This document shows positions 1 through 9,167 of a DNA stretch of 64,000 nt, one piece after another. The stretch lies in assembly GCF_001112925.1 (NCBI RefSeq), contig NZ_CPYD01000010.1, positions 62,001 to 126,000 on the forward strand, in the 5' to 3' direction. This DNA comes from Yersinia nurmii (GTDB lineage: Bacteria; Pseudomonadota; Gammaproteobacteria; Enterobacterales; Enterobacteriaceae). The position numbers and the translations under genes are program-made. Numbering within the stretch: the first letter of the stretch is position 1; every line of letters starts with the position of its first letter. The notes under the pieces are model-generated. The model was given only the letters and a program-made list of their open reading frames with translations, ran no database searches and was not told the DNA's origin.

Positions 1-1
1 C

Positions 2-727
2 TTTCTGGCGGAGCGCATTGAGGGGGGCTATAAGGCTACCAGTTCGGCTCGTTTGCTGAGCGCAATGCGTCGGTTTTTCCAATATTTATATCGGGAAAAA
101 TTGCGAGAAGATGACCCAACCGCACTGCTGTCATCGCCCAAATTACCCCAACGTTTGCCGAAGGATTTAAGCGAAGCGCAGGTTGATGCGCTGCTGAATT
201 CGCCGAATGTCGATATTCCGTTGGAACTCAGAGACAAAGCGATGCTAGAGGTGCTGTACGCCACCGGTTTGCGTGTGTCTGAATTGGTCGGATTAACCAT
301 TAGTGATGTCAGTTTGCGGCAGGGCGTAGTGCGAGTCATCGGTAAGGGGAATAAAGAGCGATTAGTACCGCTAGGTGAAGAAGCGGTTTACTGGATTGAG
401 AATTATATGGAGCATGGGCGGCCTTGGTTGATTAACGGTCAGGCGCTGGACGTGTTGTTCCCTAGCAATCGCAGTCAGCAAATGACCCGACAGACTTTCT
501 GGCATCGCATCAAACACTATGCGATCCTTGCGGGTATTGATAGTGAGCGCCTTTCCCCCCATGTATTACGTCACGCTTTTGCGACGCATTTATTGAACCA
601 CGGGGCGGATTTACGCGTGGTTCAGATGTTATTAGGCCATAGCGATTTGTCGACCACCCAGATTTATACTCATGTAGCGACGGAACGCCTGAAACAGCTA
701 CATCAACAGCACCATCCGCGCGCATGA
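2..727 (+). CDS. xerD: Tyrosine recombinase XerD (5' end outside window)
   Basis: This is the C-terminal 241 residues of XerD. XerD acts with XerC and FtsK at dif to resolve chromosome dimers. The frame is open from the first bases of the window, so the start lies upstream; the E. coli protein is about 298 residues, so roughly 57 are missing. The catalytic set of the tyrosine-recombinase fold is visible: Arg in ATGLRVSEL, then HVLRH, LGH, and the nucleophile Tyr in STTQIYTH. It ends 31 bp before dsbC, as in the E. coli xerD-dsbC-recJ cluster. Assignment is firm from near identity to the E. coli sequence as I remember it. Confidence 0.97.
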   Translation, partial: FLAERIEGGYKATSSARLLSAMRRFFQYLYREKLREDDPTALLSSPKLPQRLPKDLSEAQVDALLNSPNVDIPLELRDKAMLEVLYATGLRVSELVGLTISDVSLRQGVVRVIGKGNKERLVPLGEEAVYWIENYMEHGRPWLINGQALDVLFPSNRSQQMTRQTFWHRIKHYAILAGIDSERLSPHVLRHAFATHLLNHGADLRVVQMLLGHSDLSTTQIYTHVATERLKQLHQQHHPRA

Positions 728-758
728 TTGCGCTGTAGAAGAGAAATAGGATTATTCA

Positions 759-1475
759 ATGAAAAAAAGTTTACTGCTGCTGCCAATCTTAATGGCTTCG
801 CTTTCTGGTTTGGCGTATGCCGATGATGCTGCTATCCAACAGACATTGAAAAAACTGGATATTAAAAATGCTGAAATCCAACCTTCGCCTATCGCGGGTT
901 TAAGCACGGTAATGACGGACAGCGGCGTGCTTTATATTTCAGCCGATGGAAAACAGCTACTGCAAGGGCCGCTGTATGACGTTAGTGGCACACTGCCGGT
1001 TAACATAACTAATCAATTGCTACTGAAAAAACTGGAAGCATTGAGCGGTGAAATGATTGTCTACAAAGCGCCACAGGAAAAACACGTGATTACCGTGTTC
1101 ACCGATATCACCTGCGGGTACTGCCATAAACTGCATGAAGAAATGAGTGACTATAACGCGCTGGGTATTACCGTGCGTTATCTGGCGTTCCCGCGTCAGG
1201 GGCTGAGTTCTCAGGCGGAAAAAGACATGCGTTCTATTTGGTGTACCGCTAACCGCAATAAATCTTTTGATGCGGCGATGAAAGGTGATGCGATTTCCCC
1301 AGCAACCTGTAAAACCGATATCGCTAAACATTATCAGCTAGGGGTGCAATTCGGCATTCAGGGTACTCCGGCTATCGTATTGCAGGATGGCACCATTGTT
1401 CCGGGCTATCAGGGGCCAAAAGAGATGCTTGCCATGCTGCGAGCACATCAGGCTTCCAAGAAAACCGGTGGTTGA
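759..1475 (+). CDS. dsbC: Thiol:disulfide interchange protein DsbC
   Basis: Periplasmic disulfide isomerase that reshuffles wrong disulfides and is kept reduced by DsbD. The 238-residue product starts with a clear Sec signal peptide (KK, then a Leu-rich core, cleavage near AYA-DD). An N-terminal dimerisation domain follows. The thioredoxin-like domain has the CGYC active site around residue 120 and a second Cys pair further on (WCT... and ATC), as in E. coli DsbC. The cis-Pro loop (GTPA) is present. It lies between xerD and recJ, with the recJ GTG only a few bases after its stop, so the three genes are probably co-transcribed. Confidence 0.97.
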   Translation: MKKSLLLLPILMASLSGLAYADDAAIQQTLKKLDIKNAEIQPSPIAGLSTVMTDSGVLYISADGKQLLQGPLYDVSGTLPVNITNQLLLKKLEALSGEMIVYKAPQEKHVITVFTDITCGYCHKLHEEMSDYNALGITVRYLAFPRQGLSSQAEKDMRSIWCTANRNKSFDAAMKGDAISPATCKTDIAKHYQLGVQFGIQGTPAIVLQDGTIVPGYQGPKEMLAMLRAHQASKKTGG

Positions 1476-1481
1476 TCGAAA

Positions 1482-3215
1482 GTGGCCATAAAAACCCAAC
1501 TTCGTCGTCGCGAACCTGCTGATGAGAGTGTGCTGCCGGAGCAATTGCATCCGTTGCTGCGTCGTTTGTACGCTTCTCGCGGTGTGAAAGGGGCGCAAGA
1601 ACTGGAGCGCGGAGTGAAAGGCCTGCTGGCTTATCAACAGCTGGACGGCATTGATGCCGGTGTCAGTTTGTTGCAGCAGGCATTGGCCGATCGCCAGCGT
1701 ATTATGATTGTCGGTGATTTCGATGCCGATGGTGCGACCAGCACCGCCTTGGCCGTGTTATCTCTGCGCAGTATGGGCTGTAGCCATGTCGATTATCTGG
1801 TTCCAAATCGTTTTGACGATGGATACGGCCTCAGCCCAGAAGTGGTTGAACAGGTTATTGCCCGCGGTGCGGATCTGATCGTAACCGTAGATAACGGTAT
1901 TTCTTCCCATGCAGGCGTTGATTTGGCTCATGCGCATGGGATTAAGGTGCTGGTTACCGATCACCACTTGCCGGGGGACGTTTTGCCGGCAGCCGAAGCC
2001 ATTATTAACCCCAATTTGGTGGGCTGCGATTTTCCATCGAAATCACTGGCTGGCGTGGGCGTGACTTTTTACCTCATGCTGGCTTTGCGTGCGAGACTGC
2101 GGGATAGCGGCTGGTTTGAGCAACGAGCGTTGGCGATTCCTAATTTGGCGGAGTTGCTGGATTTGGTGGCTTTAGGAACGGTCGCCGATGTCGTGCCACT
2201 GGATGCCAATAACCGTATTTTGGTACATCAAGGGTTGAGTCGAATTCGAGCGGGAAAATGCCGCCCCGGAATCAAAGCGCTGCTGGAAGTGGCAAACCGC
2301 GATGCGCGCCAGCTAGCAGCCAACGATTTGGGTTTTTCCCTTGGCCCTCGGCTGAATGCTGCCGGTCGTCTGGATGATATGTCTATCGGCGTGGCGCTAC
2401 TTTTGAGTGACGATATTGCTCAGGCGCGCGCACTGGCGATGGATTTGGATAGCTTGAACCTAGCGCGCCGTGAAATTGAACAAAGTATGCAGGTTGAGGC
2501 TTTACAACTTTGTGACCAGCTGGAGCGCACCAGCGCTGAGTTGCCTTACGGCATTGCTATGTATCATGCCGAATGGCATCAGGGCGTGGTAGGGATTCTG
2601 GCTTCGCGTATCAAAGAGCGTTTTCACCGCCCGGTGATTGCTTTCGCGCCAGCCGGAGAAGGAATACTAAAAGGTTCGGGGCGTTCGGTCGCGGGGCTAC
2701 ATATGCGCGATGCGCTGGAACGCCTGGATATGCTCAATCCCGGCCTGATGCTGAAGTTTGGTGGTCACGCTATGGCTGCAGGTTTATCGCTGGAACAGCA
2801 TAAATTTGACGAGTTCCGTCAGCGTTTTGCCGATTTGGTGGGAGAGTGGATGGATGCCTCACAGCTTGAGGGGGTTATCTGGTCCGATGGTGAACTGACC
2901 GGCGGGCAAATGACGCTGGAAACCGCGGAATTATTACGTGACGGTGGCCCTTGGGGGCAGGCTTTCCCTGAACCGACTTTTGACGGAAAATTCCGGCTGT
3001 TGCAGCAACGGCTGGTGGGGGAGCGCCATTTGAAAGTGATGCTAGAACCGTTGAACGGTGGTCCGTTGCTGGATGGTATAGCCTTTAATATTGATACCAC
3101 TTTATGGCCGGATAGCAGCGTGCGCGAAGTTAAAGTCGCTTATAAGCTGGATATCAATGAATTCCGCGGTAACCGCAGCGTTCAATTGCTGATTCAGCAC
3201 CTCTGGCCTTATTAG
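1482..3215 (+). CDS. recJ: Single-strand-specific 5'-3' exonuclease RecJ
   Basis: RecJ degrades single-stranded DNA 5' to 3' in RecF-pathway recombination and mismatch repair. The 577-residue product has the DHH-family signatures: GDFDADGATS near residue 73, TVDNGISSHAG and VTDHHLPG, then the DHHA1 part with GHAMAAG near residue 428. Length matches E. coli RecJ (577). The start is GTG at 1482, chosen because the following residues (LRRRE...LHPLLRRLYASRGV) align with the E. coli N-terminus. It starts 6 bp after dsbC and is followed by 160 bp before prfB. Confidence 0.97.
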   Translation: MAIKTQLRRREPADESVLPEQLHPLLRRLYASRGVKGAQELERGVKGLLAYQQLDGIDAGVSLLQQALADRQRIMIVGDFDADGATSTALAVLSLRSMGCSHVDYLVPNRFDDGYGLSPEVVEQVIARGADLIVTVDNGISSHAGVDLAHAHGIKVLVTDHHLPGDVLPAAEAIINPNLVGCDFPSKSLAGVGVTFYLMLALRARLRDSGWFEQRALAIPNLAELLDLVALGTVADVVPLDANNRILVHQGLSRIRAGKCRPGIKALLEVANRDARQLAANDLGFSLGPRLNAAGRLDDMSIGVALLLSDDIAQARALAMDLDSLNLARREIEQSMQVEALQLCDQLERTSAELPYGIAMYHAEWHQGVVGILASRIKERFHRPVIAFAPAGEGILKGSGRSVAGLHMRDALERLDMLNPGLMLKFGGHAMAAGLSLEQHKFDEFRQRFADLVGEWMDASQLEGVIWSDGELTGGQMTLETAELLRDGGPWGQAFPEPTFDGKFRLLQQRLVGERHLKVMLEPLNGGPLLDGIAFNIDTTLWPDSSVREVKVAYKLDINEFRGNRSVQLLIQHLWPY

Positions 3216-3375
3216 TCAGAATGTTAAAAGTTCGCAAAATGCGGCTAATGGCGTGATTCGTCCAGATAGCGCCATAAATACGGTCAACTTGCTATAAACC
3301 GTCGTTGAGATCCGTTAGAATTATCGGTTCGAATGGCATTCCGCCATCAACGACTCAACCTAAGACATCAAAAAA

Positions 3376-4474
3376 ATGTTTGAAATTAATCCGGTAAAAA
3401 ACCGTATCCAGGATCTGTCCGAACGGACCGCCGTTATCAGGGGGTATCTTTGACTATGATGCGAAGAAAGAGCGACTGGAAGAAGTAAACGCCGAGCTGG
3501 AACAGCCTGACGTATGGAATGAACCCGAGCGCGCGCAAGCCTTGGGTAAAGAACGTTCCGCATTAGAAGAGATCGTCACCACTATTGACCAATTGGCTCA
3601 AGGTTTGGAAGACGTTTCTGGTTTGCTGGAACTGGCTATTGAAGCCGACGATGAAGAGACTTTCGACGAAGCCGTTGCCGAGTTGGAAATCCTTGATGGA
3701 AAACTGGGCCAGTTGGAGTTCCGCCGTATGTTCTCCGGCGAATACGACAGCGCCAACTGCTATCTCGATCTGCAAGCCGGTTCAGGCGGCACCGAGGCGC
3801 AGGACTGGGCGAGCATGTTGCTGCGTATGTATCTGCGTTGGGCTGAGGCCAAAGGCTTTAAAACCGAAATCATCGAAGAGTCTGACGGTGACGTCGCAGG
3901 TTTGAAATCTGCCACCATCAAGATCATCGGTGAATACGCGTTCGGCTGGTTGCGTACTGAAACCGGCGTACATCGCCTGGTGCGTAAGAGTCCGTTCGAT
4001 TCCGGTGGCCGTCGCCACACATCTTTCAGCTCTGCCTTTGTCTACCCGGAAGTGGATGACGATATTGATATCGAAATTAACCCGGCAGATTTGCGTATTG
4101 ATGTATACCGCGCTTCTGGTGCCGGTGGTCAGCACGTAAACAAAACTGAGTCTGCGGTACGTATTACCCACATTCCGACCAATATTGTGACTCAGTGCCA
4201 GAACGACCGTTCTCAGCATAAAAACAAAGATCAAGCCATGAAACAGTTGAAAGCCAAGCTGTATGAGTTTGAGATGCAAAAGAAAAATGCTGATAAACAG
4301 ATGTTGGAAGACAACAAATCCGACATCGGTTGGGGCAGCCAAATCCGTTCTTATGTACTGGATGATTCCCGTATTAAGGATTTGCGCACCGGCGTTGAAA
4401 CGCGTAATACGCAGGCCGTACTGGATGGCGACCTAGATAAATTCATTGAGGCAAGTTTGAAAGCCGGGTTATGA
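3376..4474 (+). CDS. prfB: Peptide chain release factor RF2, made by +1 frameshift
   Basis: RF2 terminates translation at UGA and UAA. The coding sequence is split into two frames. Codons 1-25 run from ATG 3376 to CTT 3448-3450, in-frame TGA follows at 3451-3453, and the remainder continues in the +1 frame from GAC at 3452. Joined, the protein is 365 residues, the E. coli length. The SPF stop-codon recognition motif (KSPFDSGG) and the GGQ peptidyl-hydrolysis motif (GAGGQHVN) are both visible. lysS follows after 9 bp, as in E. coli. An annotation starting at 3542 would lose the first 55 or so residues. Confidence 0.98.
3439..3454 (+). promoter_or_regulatory. prfB programmed +1 frameshift site
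   Basis: The recoding signal is AGGGGG (3439-3444), a Shine-Dalgarno-like element, then TAT, then the slippery CTT-TGA-C. When RF2 is scarce, slow termination at this UGA lets the ribosome slip from CUU to UUU and make full-length RF2. The element and spacing are those known from E. coli prfB, so autoregulation is inferred with high confidence. Confidence 0.97.
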
Positions 4475-4483
4475 GGAACTGAA

Positions 4484-6001
4484 ATGTCAGAGCAAAAACC
4501 ACAAGTCGCTGAGCAAGTGCAAGAACTGAATAGTGAATTACAGGCGCGTCGTGAAAAATTGGCTGCATTACGTGAGAAGGGTATTGCTTTCCCGAACGAT
4601 TTCCGTCGGGAGAACCTCTCAGATCAACTGCATGCTGCGTACGGTGATAAAGATAACGAAGAATTAGAAGCGCTGGGCGTAGAAGTGACCGTTGCTGGCC
4701 GCATGATGACGCGTCGCATCATGGGTAAAGCCTCTTTCGTTACCTTGCAGGACGTCGGCGGTCGTATTCAGCTGTACGTTTCCCGTGACGATTTGGCAGA
4801 AGGTGTTTACAACGAAGAGTTTAAAAAGTGGGATCTGGGGGATATCCTCGGTGCTCGCGGTAAGCTGTTCAAAACCAAAACTGGCGAACTGTCTATCCAC
4901 TGTAGCGAACTGCGCTTGCTAACCAAAGCACTGCGTCCTTTGCCTGACAAATTCCACGGCCTGGCCGATCAGGAAACTCGCTATCGTCAGCGCTATCTGG
5001 ATCTGATTGCTAACGATGAATCGCGTAATACTTTCAAAGTGCGTTCTCAGGTAATGTCCGGTATCCGCCAGTTCATGGTGGAAAAAGGCTTTATGGAAGT
5101 TGAAACGCCTATGATGCAAGTGATTCCTGGTGGCGCATCTGCTCGCCCGTTTATCACTCATCACAATGCGTTAGATATCGACATGTATCTGCGTATTGCA
5201 CCTGAGTTGTATCTGAAACGTTTGGTTGTCGGTGGTTTTGAGCGCGTATTCGAAATTAACCGTAACTTCCGTAACGAAGGCGTTTCTCCGCGTCATAATC
5301 CTGAGTTCACCATGATGGAACTCTATATGGCGTATGCGGATTACAGAGATCTGATCGTGCTGACTGAAGAACTGTTCCGCACGCTGACCGAAACCATTCT
5401 GGGCAGCAGCGTCGTTAAATACGGTGAGCAGGAATTCGATTTTGGTAAACCATTTGCCAAACTGACCATGAAAGAAGCGATTTGCAAATATCGTCCTGAA
5501 ACCAACGTTGCCGATCTGGACGACATGGATAAGGCCGTTGCTATCGCTGAGTCTTTGGGAATCAAAGTCGAGAAGAGCTGGGGCTTGGGGCGCGTTCAGT
5601 GTGAAATCTTCGAAGAAACCGCAGAGAGTCATCTGATTCAGCCAACCTTCATCACTGAATACCCGGCAGAAGTTTCGCCATTGGCTCGTCGTAATGATGA
5701 TAATCCATTCATCACCGATCGTTTCGAATTCTTTATCGGCGGTCGTGAAATTGGTAATGGTTTCTCAGAGTTAAATGACGCGGAAGATCAGGCAGAGCGT
5801 TTTGCTGAGCAGGTTCGTGCCAAAGATGAAGGCGATGACGAAGCAATGTTCTACGACGAAGACTATGTCACTGCGTTGGAACACGGCTTGCCGCCAACCG
5901 CTGGTCTAGGCATTGGGATCGACCGTATGGTTATGCTGTTTACTAACAGCCACACCATTCGTGACGTGATTCTGTTCCCCGCGATGCGTCCGGTTAAGTA
6001 A
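4484..6001 (+). CDS. lysS: Lysyl-tRNA synthetase, class II
   Basis: Charges tRNA-Lys with lysine in the cytoplasm. The 505-residue product has an N-terminal OB-fold anticodon-binding domain (about residues 60-150) and the class II catalytic core: motif 1 ([21 protein letters not shown]), motif 2 ([20 protein letters not shown]) and motif 3 ([13 protein letters not shown]). Length matches E. coli LysS (505). It forms an operon with prfB (9 bp gap) and is followed by a strong intrinsic terminator. The inducible paralogue lysU is not in the window. Confidence 0.98.
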   Translation: MSEQKPQVAEQVQELNSELQARREKLAALREKGIAFPNDFRRENLSDQLHAAYGDKDNEELEALGVEVTVAGRMMTRRIMGKASFVTLQDVGGRIQLYVSRDDLAEGVYNEEFKKWDLGDILGARGKLFKTKTGELSIHCSELRLLTKALRPLPDKFHGLADQETRYRQRYLDLIANDESRNTFKVRSQVMSGIRQFMVEKGFMEVETPMMQVIPGGASARPFITHHNALDIDMYLRIAPELYLKRLVVGGFERVFEINRNFRNEGVSPRHNPEFTMMELYMAYADYRDLIVLTEELFRTLTETILGSSVVKYGEQEFDFGKPFAKLTMKEAICKYRPETNVADLDDMDKAVAIAESLGIKVEKSWGLGRVQCEIFEETAESHLIQPTFITEYPAEVSPLARRNDDNPFITDRFEFFIGGREIGNGFSELNDAEDQAERFAEQVRAKDEGDDEAMFYDEDYVTALEHGLPPTAGLGIGIDRMVMLFTNSHTIRDVILFPAMRPVK

Positions 6002-6020
6002 TCTCGAACTTTATCGATGA

Positions 6021-6042
6021 GGGCGCTTAGGCGCCCTTTTTT
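6021..6042 (+). terminator. Intrinsic terminator of prfB-lysS
   Basis: Perfect stem GGGCGC / GCGCCC with loop TTAG, followed by six T. It lies 20 bp after the lysS stop. Confidence 0.93.
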
Positions 6043-6119
6043 ACAGCTATCAAATAAGCCAGTTAAGAAAATAACCGCGCTAACAGCTTAAAATTCCAGC
6101 AGTTAAAGCATATCTTCCC

Positions 6120-6147
6120 TTGCCCCTAAGGCATAACCGGTTATAAT
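6120..6147 (+). promoter_or_regulatory. Sigma-70 promoter of the tRNA-Gly gene
   Basis: A -35-like TTGCCC (6120-6125) and a perfect -10 TATAAT (6142-6147) are separated by 16 bp. They lie just upstream of the tRNA. A GC-containing stretch follows the -10, typical of stable RNA promoters. Confidence 0.8.
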
Positions 6148-6164
6148 GCCACTCGCACACCGAC

Positions 6165-6238
6165 GCGGGTGTAGTTCAATGGTAGAACGGCAGCTTCCCA
6201 AGCTGCATACGAGGGTTCGATTCCCTTCACCCGCTCCA
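6165..6238 (+). tRNA. glyU: tRNA-Gly (anticodon CCC)
   Basis: The 74-nt gene folds as a cloverleaf. The acceptor stem is GCGGGTG / CACCCGC, with encoded CCA at 6236-6238. The anticodon arm is CAGCT-TCCCA-AGCTG with anticodon CCC, and the T arm contains GGTTCGATTCC. It corresponds to E. coli glyU. It sits exactly where the conserved backbone gives way to the AT-rich island. Confidence 0.96.
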
Positions 6239-8054
6239 AAACACTTCTCAGAATATGCCGTAGCCTCTAGTAAATCCATTAATATCAATGCATTAACCAG
6301 TTATTCGTGTCGTCGTATCTGCCGATGCTCAAAAATTCTGCCTGCAAAAACACATAGTTATCCGTATAGAAATTATCCACCTTCAAAATCTATACATACC
6401 ATGCTTTATACACGTGGATCTGGATATGAACAGAACGAGCGCAAGATAACCCAGTGCTCGCCTAAAAACTTCTTCAGTATATAGCCCATAAATATTGCTA
6501 TTCGGGAAAATGGCGATGACTGCTCAAATCAGCCTTCAAGCCCCCCGTTTGTACATAACAATCTAGAAATAATCTTAGTCAAGAGAGCGCTATAAATTTA
6601 AGAGGCTGCTGTTAAGCCTGGGCATAATACTTGCTCTAGGCATTGCATTAGCGTCTGACGACGACACATATATTTAAAGTTGAAAGCATAGTTTAGTTGG
6701 TGATGTACTTTGGATTTTGAAGAAAATTACTTTCCATTTTAATAGGGTTTCATAGCAAAGACCTCTATAAGGTAGACAGACCAAGCCAGTCATTTAACAA
6801 AATCAAATTATTCACCTAACGGATGAACATTTATTGACACTGGTTTAAGCATGTTAAATAGAATGCGATCCCTTAAATCCGAATACAGACACTGATCGGT
6901 GTATTTTCTTCGAACGACATCTAGGTATTTCCAGCATCAAATTATTTGATCCATTGAGAATTGTATAGCTTTATATTGTGTAGGTGAAAAGAGAATTCCA
7001 TTCCATCTTCTTAACGACTAGCATAGCAATCAGCACCGTGTTCGCATTGGATACGGTCAATTGTCATTGTAAAACGAATTTAGAGTTGGATAAGCCTATT
7101 TTTAGTTTAAGTTGATTTTTATGACTCAGGATTGCTACCTCATCAATATTTTATTTAATCAGTTCATTAATTTTTTGAAATAACGTCTAGCATTTCTTAA
7201 AAATAACAGAGCATAGAGAAATAAATTTACTATTTTTCAAGTCTATGTTAAAAATAGAAATCCAATTAAATTAATAATATTATTTTTTCAATGCAGAATA
7301 ATACTTTGTTAAACATGTACGCATGTTAAATGCAATTAATTAAATCTTTGTGTTAAAATAAATGCCATGGGGGTTAATTTGTGATCTTTGATTATTTATC
7401 CTGTATTCGTATTGTGTGTTAACTACAGTTGACTTGTTGCAATCTGGAATTTTTTAAATGAAAAATAACCACCAGGCATTTGGATATATTTCTGGCTGGT
7501 AAGTTTTACGATGTTAATTAAACTATTATTATTCTCACTATGGCAAATAAACTATATCTCCATGTAAATGATTACAGTTATTATTTTTTTGATAAATTAT
7601 TAAATATATTTAATGGCATTGTGTTATAAATTTAAGTTTAACTGTTATATATAGGTTGCTTATTTCGATAAATTCCTCTTTTCAAATGCAGTAATTATCT
7701 GTACTTTTAACAGCAAGGCCTAAACCTTCTTAAAGATTAAATGTGATTATATGGGTGTGTATAATGATTAGTTAGTGTGATTCCGATGGCTAAAGGAAAA
7801 TGTAATAATTTAACATTCAAATCTTTTGCACTTCGGATGGTGTTTTTCTTTCGTTTATTCAATATGTTATGTTTGCAGGTGTCTATGTGAAAGATTGCTT
7901 TTGAAAACATAACATATAAAAATATATCTTTTTATATAATTTGATTTGATTTATTCAACGGATGATAACAATAATTATTACTGTACTTATTATTTATTGA
8001 TAATTATGAATTTACGTATTTTTTATCTTTATTATTTTACTTGGGGAGTTATCT
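6239..8054. other. AT-rich stretch of 1.8 kb without a convincing gene
   Basis: No long open frame with a ribosome binding site is seen. AT content rises sharply after about 7100. Two short open stretches resemble the start of exported proteins (6579-6677 without a start codon, and 6984-7115 from a GTG). The 11-mer GCATGTTAAAT occurs twice, at 6849-6859 and 7321-7331, the second inside an imperfect palindrome. The 3' part presumably holds the promoter of the regulator at 8055, but I cannot pick one. It may be decayed DNA at the edge of an acquired region. Confidence 0.6.
6984..7115 (+). pseudogene. Possible remnant of an exported-protein gene
   Basis: A 43-codon frame opens with GTG at 6984 and ends at TGA 7113-7115. 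The start is preceded only by a weak GTAGG. It would encode a basic N-terminus (MKREF), a hydrophobic stretch (IFLTTSIAISTVFA) and a plausible signal-peptidase site, then 20 residues with two Cys. It could be the 5' remnant of an exported protein, a real small peptide or chance. I recognise no family. Confidence 0.2.
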
Positions 8055-8474
8055 ATGTATGTTAATACTGTGTCAGTAGTTACTGAGAGTAAGTTTATCG
8101 ATATCAACGGAAAAGGCATCATTGACTATGGTTCAGAGGTCTCAGTTGATTGTTGCATGAATAAAATCCACTTTCATAACAGAAAGCTAACTATCAACAT
8201 AAATGAAAAGCAAAAACGCTTAGTTATGTGCTTATTCAATGATGTTAATAGAAAACAAGATATTATAAAAGTTGTCTGGTATGAAAACCATAAGGGTATT
8301 TCAGATAATAATTACCATCAACTAATTCACAAATTTAGAACCTTACTGTCTGAATTTGAGATTCCGGCCGATATCATTAAAACCATCAATAGATACGGCT
8401 TACGCCTTGATACAAGTCTGTTGTGTGCTACAGGAAACAATCATTGTGATGATCGTTTTTACGGCTATTGTTAA
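8055..8474 (+). CDS. Soluble OmpR/CadC-type winged-helix regulator upstream of the T2SS operon
   Basis: A 139-residue protein whose residues 40-120 resemble a Trans_reg_C winged helix: a beta strand pair (KIHFHNRKLTININ), then KQKRLVMCLFND, a recognition-helix region NNYHQLIHKFRTLLSEF, and a C-terminal hairpin INRYGLRL. There is no receiver domain and no membrane segment, unlike CadC or ToxR, so it is a bare DNA-binding domain. GGGGAG 9 bp before the ATG is a good ribosome binding site. It lies 90 bp upstream of gspC on the same strand, so control of the T2SS operon is the simplest guess. It is Cys-rich for its size. The exact family is not recognised. Confidence 0.65.
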   Translation: MYVNTVSVVTESKFIDINGKGIIDYGSEVSVDCCMNKIHFHNRKLTININEKQKRLVMCLFNDVNRKQDIIKVVWYENHKGISDNNYHQLIHKFRTLLSEFEIPADIIKTINRYGLRLDTSLLCATGNNHCDDRFYGYC

Positions 8475-8564
8475 TATCAAGTTGGTAGTTAGATAAGTGC
8501 TAAAAATAATTATCACTTATCAGCTATGCGTAAGCAACAACCTTTTAATAAAAATAGGTGGTAA

Positions 8565-9134
8565 ATGCTTAAAATTATTAAATTAAGTAATGCCACCATT
8601 TTGTTACATAGTTTTCATAAGTTATCGATTTTTGTCCCAGTGGTTTTTTGTATATATAATGCGTTTTCATTAATTAGTGATTTTTATGACGGAAGTTATG
8701 CTAAGAGTGATGTCGTTCTTTTCTATATAAATGATGAAAGAAAGGTTAAGTTAGATCAGAAGATATCGTCGGATAAGATTAATTACGGCATAGATAAAGT
8801 AAAATCCATTAGCATATTTGGCGAAAAAGAAAAAGATGTTTCTACAAACACAAAAAAGTTAGATGATATTGATGTTGAAAATATGACTCGTGATGATTTT
8901 TTACGCATTAAAAAATACTATGGGGATTCTCGCTTGACAGGAACAATAACCAGTTCTCATTCATCATCATCTATGGCTATAGTTTCAAACAATCAAATAA
9001 ATAGAACGTATTTTAAAAATGATTTTCTTAATGATGGCGAGACTAAGATTTTAAAAATAATTAAAGATGGGGTTGTGGTTAGTAAAAATAATGAATTGTT
9101 CATGATGATTTTAAGAGATGGAATTATGCAATAG
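8565..9134 (+). CDS. gspC: T2SS inner-membrane protein GspC, short form
   Basis: GspC joins the inner-membrane platform to the secretin. The 189-residue protein has one N-terminal membrane segment (about residues 20-38), a periplasmic linker and a C-terminal HR-like domain: LTGTITSSHSSSSMAIVS, then a strand pattern ending NNELFMMIL. Typical GspC proteins are about 270-300 residues and carry a PDZ or coiled-coil domain after HR; this one stops at the end of HR. AGGTGG precedes the ATG. It is first in a nine-gene gsp operon, 34 bp before gspD. The HR match is weak but position supports it. Confidence 0.75.
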   Translation: MLKIIKLSNATILLHSFHKLSIFVPVVFCIYNAFSLISDFYDGSYAKSDVVLFYINDERKVKLDQKISSDKINYGIDKVKSISIFGEKEKDVSTNTKKLDDIDVENMTRDDFLRIKKYYGDSRLTGTITSSHSSSSMAIVSNNQINRTYFKNDFLNDGETKILKIIKDGVVVSKNNELFMMILRDGIMQ

Positions 9135-9167
9135 AATTATAATCTCATAATTTTTTAGGGGTAAGCA

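Noticed and set aside
6220-6238. tRNA-Gly 3' end as an att site with a matching copy at the far side of the island
   Set aside because: I found no second copy of the tRNA end between 16.7 and 25 kb, and no integrase.
6146-6484. 112-codon plus-strand frame across the tRNA-Gly gene
   Set aside because: Its Arg/Ser-rich start is the translation of the tRNA itself (a well-known false ORF), and it has no ribosome binding site.
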